17,776 bases of DNA, from NCBI GenBank assembly GCA_964387145.1, contig CAYLVM010000043.1, positions 1 to 17,776 of the forward strand, written 5' to 3'. Source of the DNA: JAMBLL01 sp964387145 (GTDB taxonomy: Bacteria; Actinomycetota; Acidimicrobiia; Spongiisociales; UBA5794). The position numbers and the translations under genes are program-made. Below the pieces are notes generated by a model, which was not told the origin of the DNA, did no database searches, and saw only the letters and a program-made list of their open reading frames with translations. Positions 8,340-14,673 of the stretch are shown piece after piece (positions within the stretch are counted from its first letter, which is position 1; each line of letters opens with the position of its first letter).

Positions 8340-9229
8340 CGAACCCTGTCGGATTCCTCTTCGTCGACAAGCCAAAGGGGTGGACCTCCCATGATGTGGT
8401 CGCCAAAGTGCGCACGCAGATCGGGGGGAAGGTCGGACATGCGGGGACACTCGATCCCATGGCCACAGGGCTTCTCGTGCTCGGCGTCGGCGGAGCGACA
8501 CGACTCCTACGGTTCGTCCAAGGCGCCCAGAAGGAGTACATCGCCACGGCACAGTTCGGCGTTGCAACCGACTCGCTCGATGCCGATGGATCCATCGTTT
8601 CACGTGAGCCGCTGCCGGTGACCTTCGAGGAGGTCGAGGCGGTGATGGAGCGCTTCACCGGGAACATCATGCAGGTGCCACCGATGGTCTCCGCCCGCAA
8701 GGTCGAGGGGAGGCGCCTCTACGAGCTCGCGCGGGAAGGCAAGGTCGTTGAACGCGAGGCGCGGCCCGTCACGATCCACAAGTTGGAACTCATCGACATC
8801 GCTCCGTCTGACTATCCAGAGGTGACGTTTCGCACTATCTGTTCGACGGGCACATACATACGTACGTTGGCCGACGATCTCGGTCGGGCCGTAGGCGGAC
8901 GGGCTCACCTCACGGCGCTGCGCCGTGTACGCAACGGTGGGATCCACGTCAACGACGCTTTGAGCGTCGAGGAGGTCGTCTCCACCGCTGCTGCAGGAGA
9001 GGTCGATCGGCTCATCATCGACTCGTCGAGAGTCCTTGGCGACTACCCCGAGCTGCGGGTCGACGAGTCGACGGCGTTTCGTGTCAGGAACGGTCGGGAG
9101 CTCCCGTCTCAGATGTCTTTCGACGACGTGCATGACGGTGACGTGTTGCGCATTTGTGAAAGAGACGGCAATCTCCTCGCCCTGTACAAGCGGGAGGGCG
9201 AGGCGCTGGTGCCAGAGGTTGTGCTCTGA
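8336..9229 (+). CDS. truB: tRNA pseudouridine-55 synthase TruB
   Basis: TruB isomerises U55 in the T-loop of nearly all tRNAs to pseudouridine. ATG 8336 overlaps the upstream stop as ATGA and gives 297 aa beginning MTNPVGFLFVDKPKGWTSHD; longer in-frame extensions run into nrnA and are not real. The catalytic motif GHAGTLDPMATGLL contains Asp40. Other family motifs are the ATRLL segment, the KVEGRRLYELAREG segment, and STGTYIRTLADDLG with its conserved Tyr and Arg. The C-terminal 90 residues look like the shorter actinobacterial TruB C-terminal (PUA-like) domain. Translation is probably coupled both upstream and to ribF downstream, where the stop and start share one base. Confidence 0.96.
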   Translation: MTNPVGFLFVDKPKGWTSHDVVAKVRTQIGGKVGHAGTLDPMATGLLVLGVGGATRLLRFVQGAQKEYIATAQFGVATDSLDADGSIVSREPLPVTFEEVEAVMERFTGNIMQVPPMVSARKVEGRRLYELAREGKVVEREARPVTIHKLELIDIAPSDYPEVTFRTICSTGTYIRTLADDLGRAVGGRAHLTALRRVRNGGIHVNDALSVEEVVSTAAAGEVDRLIIDSSRVLGDYPELRVDESTAFRVRNGRELPSQMSFDDVHDGDVLRICERDGNLLALYKREGEALVPEVVL

Positions 9230-10155
9230 TGAAGGTGTACCGGGGTGACCCTGGATCCTGGAACCTCGGCGAAGAGCCACACGCGGTCGCGATCGGTGTG
9301 TTCGACGGTGTGCACCGTGGTCACAAAGCTGTCTTCAGGGCGCTCAAGGAGGCTGCCGGAGACCTCCCACGCGTTGCGTTGACGTTCGGTACACACCCCG
9401 ACGAAGTCGTTTCCGACACCCCTCCACCCCCGGCGCTGGCGTCGATCGAGCAGCGTCTCGAGCTCTTCGAGTCGGAAGGGTTCGATGTAGCTGCGGTCAT
9501 CGACTTCGACCCCAAGGTACGGGGTCTGACCCCCGAGGAGTTCGTCGACATCTACCTCGTCGAAGCGCTCTCGGCGAAGGTCGTGGCGGTCGGTGAGGGG
9601 TTTCGTTTCGGGTACATGGCTCAGGGAACCGTCGACACGTTGCGACTCCTCGGCAAGGATCGGGGATTCATCGTCACCGAAACTCCCATCGTCGACATAC
9701 ATGGCACCGAGGTGCGTTCGTCGATGATCCGCGCGGCAGTCGCCTCGGGTGGCGTGGAGCTCGCTGCCCGTATGCTCGGGCGTCCCTTCACCATCGAAGG
9801 TGTTGTTCTTCCGGGGGATGCTCGGGGTCGCACGATCGGGTTCCCAACGGCGAACGTGTCCGTGCCAGAAGCCATGGTGCGTCCGGCGGGAGGGGTCTAC
9901 GCCGTTGTATGCACCGTCGACGGTGTCGAGTACGACGGGGTGTGCAACGTCGGTACCCGACCGACGTTCGGCGGTGCCGACGAGATGATCGAGGTCCATC
10001 TTCTCGACGTCGATATCGACCTGTACGGTGAGCATGTCCGTGTGGCGTTCATCGATCGGATCCGCAACGAACAGCGATTCGCGACGGTCGACGCGCTGGT
10101 CGCTCAGATCGAAGCCGACATCGATCAGGCCAGGACGGTTCTCGCCGAGCGATGA
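9229..10155 (+). CDS. ribF: Bifunctional riboflavin kinase / FAD synthetase
   Basis: RibF phosphorylates riboflavin to FMN and adenylates FMN to FAD. The start ATG 9229 shares a base with the truB stop (TGATG); the product has 308 aa, normal for the family. The N-terminal FAD synthetase domain has the nucleotidyltransferase motif GVFDGVHRGH (23-32), then VGEGFRFGYMAQGT and the VRSSMIR (SSxxR) motif. The C-terminal flavokinase domain has GFPTANV (204-210), the GVYAV strand, CNVGTRPTFGG and the acidic EVHLLD segment. The gene closes the tightly packed cluster. The dodecin at the other end of the window also handles flavin, but its distance and opposite strand give no evidence of co-regulation. 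Confidence 0.96.
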   Translation: MKVYRGDPGSWNLGEEPHAVAIGVFDGVHRGHKAVFRALKEAAGDLPRVALTFGTHPDEVVSDTPPPPALASIEQRLELFESEGFDVAAVIDFDPKVRGLTPEEFVDIYLVEALSAKVVAVGEGFRFGYMAQGTVDTLRLLGKDRGFIVTETPIVDIHGTEVRSSMIRAAVASGGVELAARMLGRPFTIEGVVLPGDARGRTIGFPTANVSVPEAMVRPAGGVYAVVCTVDGVEYDGVCNVGTRPTFGGADEMIEVHLLDVDIDLYGEHVRVAFIDRIRNEQRFATVDALVAQIEADIDQARTVLAER

Positions 10156-10183
10156 GGCGATCACGAAGGATCGCGCGACCCTC

Positions 10184-10212
10184 TTGACTCGGGCCACGTG
10201 GCGAGGCACCCT
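10184..10212 (+). promoter_or_regulatory. Weak candidate promoter before the hydrolase gene
   Basis: TTGACT (10184-10189) is a good -35 hexamer, and 17 nt further on CACCCT (10207-10212) fits only the A2 and T6 positions of a -10. The site lies in the 92-nt gap after ribF. A 6-bp inverted repeat just upstream (GCGATC 10157-10162, GATCGC 10169-10174) could be a weak hairpin but has no T-tract. Read-through from ribF is the main alternative. Confidence 0.3.
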
Positions 10213-10247
10213 GGAGCTGCCCCGCGTTTCCCTGAGAGGAAGCCCAC

Positions 10248-11279
10248 GTGTTGGTAGCCACTCTCGCCGTCCTCAGTCTGGCGATTCCATTGTCGACCCC
10301 CGCACCGGCAGGTCTCGTACCGGGTGACGGTGTCGGCCTGAGTCCCACAACCCCAGCCGTCTCACCGGTCGATCTTCCAAGGAACCCGGCGCATCGACGC
10401 CCGCATCCGTACGGGTTCGGACTGGTCGGAACGCTCACGGTACTCGGGGGAGCGGTTGTTGAACGCAGGCGCCGGCGGCGATCGGGGGAGCCGATCTACG
10501 TGTTGGTACACGGAGATGGCGGCTCGCGTCGGGATTTCGATCCTCTGCTCGAGAGGCTCGGTGTGGATCCTTCGGACACGGTGGCGTTCGACTACCGGTC
10601 GGTTGTCCAGGGGGAGAGCAGCACCGAGGCATCCCGGACGGCTGTCACGGGTGCTGCAGCACGCGAACTGGACCGCCTGATCCGCGAACTGGCGGAGACC
10701 CACGACAACATCTACTCGATCCATCACTCGAGGGGCGGCGCAGTCGGTGTGTCGATGATCGCTTCGATCGACGACGGTACACGACCGCCGATAGATGGGT
10801 ACCGGGGAGCCGCGCTGCTCGACCCTGCCATCGCCTCCGGGTCCCTCGGAGGCCTTCAGAGGTTCGGGAGAGTTTCGACCCACATCCCGGACAATGGTGG
10901 GTTCGATCCGATCCGGTGCGTGGACGGCGAGTGTCGTGACGTGAGAGCCCACCTCGGGGAAGCAGCCGGCGTCGAGGTCATCGCGATCAGGAACCCGGAT
11001 GCTGTCGTGACGAACTTCACGGCATCGCCAGACCACTTGCGAGTCTATGACCTCGTCGACGACGGTGGCCGATCCGCTCTGTGGCCCGCGGCCTGGGGTT
11101 GGCTCCCGGGGTTCGTTGGTCGTGTACGGTCCGCGCACGCCTCTGTACTGGACCACTGGGTCGTTGCCGACTGCATCAAGGCGGAAGTCAGAGAGCTGGA
11201 GAGCTGTGTGTGGAAGGGGAACTCGACGGGCCTGCGTCGCGTGTGGGGGAGCGGGAACTCCAAGAATGCGATCCGGTAG
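10248..11279 (+). CDS. Membrane-associated alpha/beta-hydrolase-like protein
   Basis: The start is well fixed: GTG 10248 follows AGAGGA (10235-10240), and an in-frame stop lies at 10233-10235. The 343-aa product begins with a hydrophobic segment (residues 1-21, ending PAPA), a Pro-rich stretch (about 22-55), a second hydrophobic segment (FGLVGTLTVLGGAVV, 57-71) and six consecutive arginines (73-78). A hydrolase-like domain follows with an oxyanion-type VLVHGDGG (86-92), a nucleophile-elbow-like IHHSRGG (Ser161, His replacing the first Gly of GxSxG), a candidate acid D251 and candidate His297 or His303. Four cysteines form two spaced pairs (224/229, 309/320). Substrate unknown. Orientation is ambiguous: the arginines suggest a cytoplasmic domain, the cysteines an exported one. 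It is not part of the usual ribF-rpsO junction. Confidence 0.75.
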   Translation: MLVATLAVLSLAIPLSTPAPAGLVPGDGVGLSPTTPAVSPVDLPRNPAHRRPHPYGFGLVGTLTVLGGAVVERRRRRRSGEPIYVLVHGDGGSRRDFDPLLERLGVDPSDTVAFDYRSVVQGESSTEASRTAVTGAAARELDRLIRELAETHDNIYSIHHSRGGAVGVSMIASIDDGTRPPIDGYRGAALLDPAIASGSLGGLQRFGRVSTHIPDNGGFDPIRCVDGECRDVRAHLGEAAGVEVIAIRNPDAVVTNFTASPDHLRVYDLVDDGGRSALWPAAWGWLPGFVGRVRSAHASVLDHWVVADCIKAEVRELESCVWKGNSTGLRRVWGSGNSKNAIR

Positions 11280-11288
11280 GGTGACCAC

Positions 11289-11714
11289 ATGAACAGAGCC
11301 AGATTTCACGGTGTGTCCCCCTACGAGGACGCGTTCGGGTTCGCACGCGCTGTGCGCGTCGGCGACGTCATCCACGTAGCGGGGACGGCGCCGATCGCCG
11401 AGCCCGACACCCAGCCTGCGCTCGATGCGTACGGCCAGATGCTGCGATGCGGCGAGATCGCCGGTGAGGCCATCGAGGGGCTCGGAGGGTCGATGGCCGA
11501 TGTTGTACGAACACGCATGTTCCTCGTGGACACAGCCGATGCAGATGCCGTCGGCCGTGCACACAAGGAGATCTTCGGCGACCACGAACCCGCAGCGACC
11601 ATGGTCGTTGTGGCTGCTCTTCTCGACCCTACGTGGCGTGTCGAGATCGAGGTAGAGGCGATCGTGTCGAACGTTCGACCTCGTTCGACGTCGCGTGGCC
11701 CCATTCAAGTGTGA
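11289..11714 (+). CDS. Rid-family (YjgF/YER057c/UK114) protein, divergent
   Basis: The 141-aa protein starts at ATG 11289, 9 nt after the hydrolase stop, with a GGTAGGGTG Shine-Dalgarno-like run. It shows the Rid fold signature: SPYEDAFGFARAVRVGD, then VAGTAPI, the ADVVRTRMFLVD strand and the C-terminal VEIEVEAIV strand. Archetypal RidA deaminates reactive 2-aminoacrylate imines using an arginine (Arg105 in E. coli numbering). The aligned stretch here reads PAATMVVVAAL, with Ala103 at that place, so classical imine deaminase activity is doubtful. This fits the Arg-lacking Rid subfamilies, whose roles are mostly unknown. It is probably cotranscribed with the hydrolase. Confidence 0.85.
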   Translation: MNRARFHGVSPYEDAFGFARAVRVGDVIHVAGTAPIAEPDTQPALDAYGQMLRCGEIAGEAIEGLGGSMADVVRTRMFLVDTADADAVGRAHKEIFGDHEPAATMVVVAALLDPTWRVEIEVEAIVSNVRPRSTSRGPIQV

Positions 11715-11735
11715 GGGACGAATACAACCGCACCC

Positions 11736-11744
11736 TGCTATCCT
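11736..11744 (+). promoter_or_regulatory. Candidate extended -10 promoter of rpsO
   Basis: TGCTATCCT combines a TGn extension with a -10-like TATCCT (11739-11744). No convincing -35 is seen. It lies in the 78-nt gap before rpsO; transcription would begin near 11751 with a leader of about 42 nt that includes a short GGGC-ATTC-GCCC hairpin (11752-11763). Confidence 0.42.
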
Positions 11745-11792
11745 GCCGTTTGGGCATTCGCCCGACTACTTACCCGCGTAGGAAAGCACCTC

Positions 11793-12050
11793 GTGAACGA
11801 CACGAAGACTGTTGTAGAAGAATACGGCACGCACGCCACGGACACAGGTTCGCCTGAGGTCCAGGTTGCGTTGTTGACCGAGCGTATCAACCACCTCACC
11901 GAGCATCTGAAGATCCATAAGAAGGATCATCACAGCCGGCGTGGTTTGCTCATGATGGTCGGTAAGCGTCGGAGACTGCTCCGGTACCTCCAGGAACAAG
12001 ACGTGGAGCGTTACCGGTCCCTGATCGCAAGATTGGGACTGCGTCGCTAG
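11793..12050 (+). CDS. rpsO: 30S ribosomal protein S15
   Basis: S15 is a primary binder of the central domain of 16S rRNA and forms an intersubunit bridge. The 85-aa product contains the family core: TGSPEVQVALLTERINHLTEHLKIHKKDHHSRRGLL (given here as one continuous conserved region at about residues 18-53), then RRRLLRYLQEQDVERY and the ending RLGLRR. GTG 11793 is preceded by AGGAAAG at 11780-11786. The N-terminus is about four residues shorter than the usual 89 aa. It is followed by pnp after a 166-nt structured spacer, the conserved rpsO-pnp pairing. Confidence 0.97.
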   Translation: MNDTKTVVEEYGTHATDTGSPEVQVALLTERINHLTEHLKIHKKDHHSRRGLLMMVGKRRRLLRYLQEQDVERYRSLIARLGLRR

Positions 12051-12053
12051 CAC

Positions 12054-12086
12054 TGACGGGAGGGTGGCTTCGGTCGCCTTCTGTCA
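12054..12086 (+). other. Hairpin 1 of the rpsO-pnp spacer (UUCG loop)
   Basis: TGAC-G-GGAG-GGTGGC (12054-12068) pairs with GTCGCC-TTCT-GTCA (12073-12086) around a UUCG tetraloop. This gives 14 base pairs including G-U pairs, with one bulged G (12058). It begins 4 nt after the rpsO stop. The following bases (TGTCTGGGG) are not a T-tract, so it is more likely a 3'-end stabiliser, a partial terminator or a processing element than a strong terminator. Confidence 0.7.
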
Positions 12087-12117
12087 TGTCTGGGGTTCAC
12101 CCGGGCGACGAATCAAC

Positions 12118-12197
12118 GGAGGAAGAGATCCAGTTGTCAGTGGTTGATGTTCGACATCATCTCGCGAACATCGACCACTGCCAATTGGACCTCCTCC
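12118..12197 (+). other. pnp leader: Long hairpin in the pnp leader, probable RNase III site
   Basis: Bases 12130-12153 pair with 12165-12188: a 24-bp stem with one mismatch and two G-U pairs around an 11-nt loop (12154-12164); 12129/12189 adds one more pair. GGAGGA (12118-12123) and TCCTCC (12192-12197) extend it across a small internal loop. It ends 19 nt before the pnp start and just ahead of its Shine-Dalgarno. Long duplex leaders of pnp are cut by RNase III and used for PNPase autoregulation in E. coli, and RNase III cuts the rpsO-pnp spacer in Streptomyces. The same role here is inference from form and position. Confidence 0.75.
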
Positions 12198-12216
12198 CTT
12201 AACGAAGGAGAAACGA

Positions 12217-14592
12217 GTGGCAGAGACCACCGTTCGTGGGCGCATTGGTGAGGCAGAGATCTCACTCAGTGCAGGAAAGCTCGCACAACTCGCAGATGGG
12301 GCAGTTTCTGTCCGCATCGGCGACACCCAGGTCCTCGTGACCGCAACCGCAAAGCGCAGCCTCAGGGAGGGCGTGGACTTCTTCCCGCTCACCGTTGACG
12401 TCGAGGAGCGCACCTACGCCGTTGGGCGTATCCCAGGTTCGTTCTTCCGCCGTGAAGGCCGTGCGTCTGAGAAGGCGATCCTCGCCGACAGGCTCATCGA
12501 CCGCCCACTGCGCCCGAACTTCAAGGATGGCTACCGCCACGACACACACGTCGTTGCGACCGTCCTCGCTGCAGACCTCGAGAACCCGCACGACATCGCT
12601 GCGCTCAACGGCGCATCTGCGGCCCTCACGATCAGCCCGATTCCGTTCGAGGGACCGATCGGTGCCGTCCGTCTCGCACTCATCGATGGTGAGTGGGTTC
12701 CGTTCCCGACGTACGAGCAGGGCGAGAACGCCGTGTTCGAGATCGTCGTTGCAGGCAAGCGCAACCCCGATGGCGGTATCGATATCGCCATGGTCGAAGC
12801 CGGTGCATCCGAGGACGGCTTCCGCATGGTCCGTGACGGTGCTCAGGGTTCCGACGAAGCGACCGTGGCCGCCGGCCTCGAGATCGCCAAGGAGCACATT
12901 GCTGTGCTCATCGACCTCCAGCTCGAACTTCTCGAGCAGGTTGGCGAGCCGGAGCCTGTCGAGTGGATTCTCACCACTGAATACAGCGATGAGATGTACG
13001 CACGGGTCGAAGAGCTCGCAAAGCCGAAGCTCGAAGGCCTCGGACTCATCGTCAAGAAGCACGAGCGTCAGAACGCCGAGAAGGCGGTCCGTGACGAGGT
13101 CATCGAAGCTCTCGGTCTCGACGAGGATGATGCTGACAGCCTGAAGCAGGCCAAGGCAGCGTTCTCGAAGGTCCAGAAGAACGTCATGCGTAGCCGTGTC
13201 GTCAACGAGGGCGTCCGTATCGACGGCCGTGGACTCAAGGACATCCGCCAGCTCACAGCTGAGGTCGGTGTCGTCCCCGGTTCCCACGGTTCCGGACTCT
13301 TCCAGCGTGGCGAGACCCAGGTTCTCAACATCACGACGCTCGGAATGCTCAAGATGGAGCAGATGCTCGACACGATCTCCCCTGAGGAGTCGAAGCGGTA
13401 CATGCACCATTACAACATGCCACCGTATGCGACCGGCGAAGCCGGCTTCATGCGTGGCCCGAAGCGCCGTGAGATCGGCCACGGGGCGCTCGCCGAAAAG
13501 GCGCTGCTCCCGGTCATCCCACCCGCGGAGGACTTCCCGTACGCATACCGCCTCGTCTCTGAGGTGTTGATGTCCAACGGTTCGTCTTCGATGGCGTCCG
13601 TGTGCGGTTCATCCCTGTCCCTCATGGATGCAGGCGTTCCGATCCACGCACCTGTTGCGGGTATCGCCATGGGCCTGATCGCCCACGATGACAAGTTCGC
13701 AACGCTCACCGACATCCTCGGAGTCGAAGATCACCTCGGTGACATGGACTTCAAGGTTGCTGGTACCGCCGACATGATCACCGCACTCCAGCTCGACACG
13801 AAGATCGAAGGTCTTCCTGCCGACGTGCTGATCGCAGCGATGGACCAGGCACGTGAAGCTCGACTCTTCATCCTCGAGACAATGGCCGCAACGCTCCCGG
13901 GCCCGCGCGACGAACTCGCTGCGACCGCTCCGAAGATCGAAGCTGTCATGGTCCCCAAGGACAAGATCGGCGAGGTCATCGGCCCGAAGGGCAAGACCAT
14001 CCGTGAGCTCGAAGAAGAGACCGGTGCGAGCATCGAGATCGATGACGACGGCACGGTCCGAGTCGGAGCACCCGACACGGCATCGATGAACCTGGCGAAG
14101 GAACGCATCCTCGCCATCGGGTTCCCGCCGGAAGCCAAGGTCGGTGAGGTCTACGACGGAGAGGTCGTGAACATCACCAAGTTCGGTGCGTTCGTCAACA
14201 TCCTTCCGGGTCGTGACGGCCTGCTGCACATCTCCAAGATCGGCGGCGGCAAGCGCATCGACAGGGTCGAAGACGTTCTGTCGCTCGGTGACAAGGTGAA
14301 GGTCGTCGTTCGTGAGATCGACGATCGTGGCAAGGTCAGCCTCGACATGGACGGCGCCTCGTCTGGTGGTGGCTCGGATGCTCCTCGTGAGGAGCGCAAG
14401 AGCGATGACCGCCCTGAGCGGCGTAACGACCGTGGCGATGGTGGCAACCGTGGTGGTGACGGCGGAAACCGCGGTGGCGGTCGTAACCGCGACCGCGATC
14501 GGAACCGTGATCGTGATCGGGATTCCAAGCCTGCCGACAAACCAGGCCGCAAGGTCGTGTCCTTCGAGGACGAGTTCGAGTCCAAGGAGTAG
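12217..14592 (+). CDS. pnp: Polyribonucleotide nucleotidyltransferase (PNPase)
   Basis: PNPase is a trimeric 3'-5' phosphorolytic exoribonuclease that also adds heteropolymeric tails; in many Actinobacteria it is essential. GTG 12217 follows GAAGGAG (12204-12210); the product has 791 aa. Two RNase PH domains flank a helical domain. The second carries the catalytic EDHLGDMDFK motif with D505, D511 and K513, the FFRREGRASEKAIL segment lies in the first, and GRGLKDIRQL opens the second. A KH domain (GPKGKT from 589) and an S1 domain (GEVYDGEVVNITKFGAFV onward) follow. The last 70 or so residues are a charged tail with NRGGDGGNRGGG and NRDRDRNRDRDRD, ending in a conserved-looking VSFEDEFESKE. Active-site residues are intact. 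Confidence 0.97.
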   Translation: MAETTVRGRIGEAEISLSAGKLAQLADGAVSVRIGDTQVLVTATAKRSLREGVDFFPLTVDVEERTYAVGRIPGSFFRREGRASEKAILADRLIDRPLRPNFKDGYRHDTHVVATVLAADLENPHDIAALNGASAALTISPIPFEGPIGAVRLALIDGEWVPFPTYEQGENAVFEIVVAGKRNPDGGIDIAMVEAGASEDGFRMVRDGAQGSDEATVAAGLEIAKEHIAVLIDLQLELLEQVGEPEPVEWILTTEYSDEMYARVEELAKPKLEGLGLIVKKHERQNAEKAVRDEVIEALGLDEDDADSLKQAKAAFSKVQKNVMRSRVVNEGVRIDGRGLKDIRQLTAEVGVVPGSHGSGLFQRGETQVLNITTLGMLKMEQMLDTISPEESKRYMHHYNMPPYATGEAGFMRGPKRREIGHGALAEKALLPVIPPAEDFPYAYRLVSEVLMSNGSSSMASVCGSSLSLMDAGVPIHAPVAGIAMGLIAHDDKFATLTDILGVEDHLGDMDFKVAGTADMITALQLDTKIEGLPADVLIAAMDQAREARLFILETMAATLPGPRDELAATAPKIEAVMVPKDKIGEVIGPKGKTIRELEEETGASIEIDDDGTVRVGAPDTASMNLAKERILAIGFPPEAKVGEVYDGEVVNITKFGAFVNILPGRDGLLHISKIGGGKRIDRVEDVLSLGDKVKVVVREIDDRGKVSLDMDGASSGGGSDAPREERKSDDRPERRNDRGDGGNRGGDGGNRGGGRNRDRDRNRDRDRDSKPADKPGRKVVSFEDEFESKE

Positions 14593-14603
14593 CGAGGCAC
14601 ATG

Positions 14604-14622
14604 CCGGACAGCCACTGTCTGG
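14604..14622 (+). other. Small hairpin between pnp stop and terminator
   Basis: CCGGACAG (14604-14611) and CTGTCTGG (14615-14622) form an 8-bp stem with one G-U pair and a 3-nt loop, directly upstream of the main terminator stem. It may help terminate or protect the pnp 3' end. Confidence 0.4.
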
Positions 14623-14629
14623 ACACCAT

Positions 14630-14659
14630 GAGAGGCCCCGGAGTGATCCGGGGCCTCTC
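14630..14659. terminator. Terminator between convergent pnp and the fusion gene
   Basis: A perfect 13-bp stem (GAGAGGCCCCGGA / TCCGGGGCCTCTC) with loop GTGA lies 37 nt after the pnp stop and 14 nt from the stop of the converging minus-strand gene, so it probably serves both. There is no real T-tract on either strand, as is common in high-GC genomes. GCCTCTCTGCGT (14653-14664) can alternatively pair with ACGCAGAGAGGC (14685-14696), which overlaps the end of the opposing coding region. Confidence 0.8.
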
Positions 14660-14673
14660 TGCGTTGGGAACGC

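Noticed and set aside
10157..10174. GCGATC/GATCGC inverted repeat after ribF as a terminator
   Set aside because: The stem is only 6 bp and no T-tract follows, so it does not support a terminator call.
10362..11708. Minus-strand open frame of 448 codons
   Set aside because: It is antisense to the hydrolase and Rid genes, both of which have start signals and family motifs; its translation shows no domain.
12262..13482. Minus-strand open frame of 406 codons
   Set aside because: It is antisense to the conserved catalytic part of pnp, with no Shine-Dalgarno or motif.
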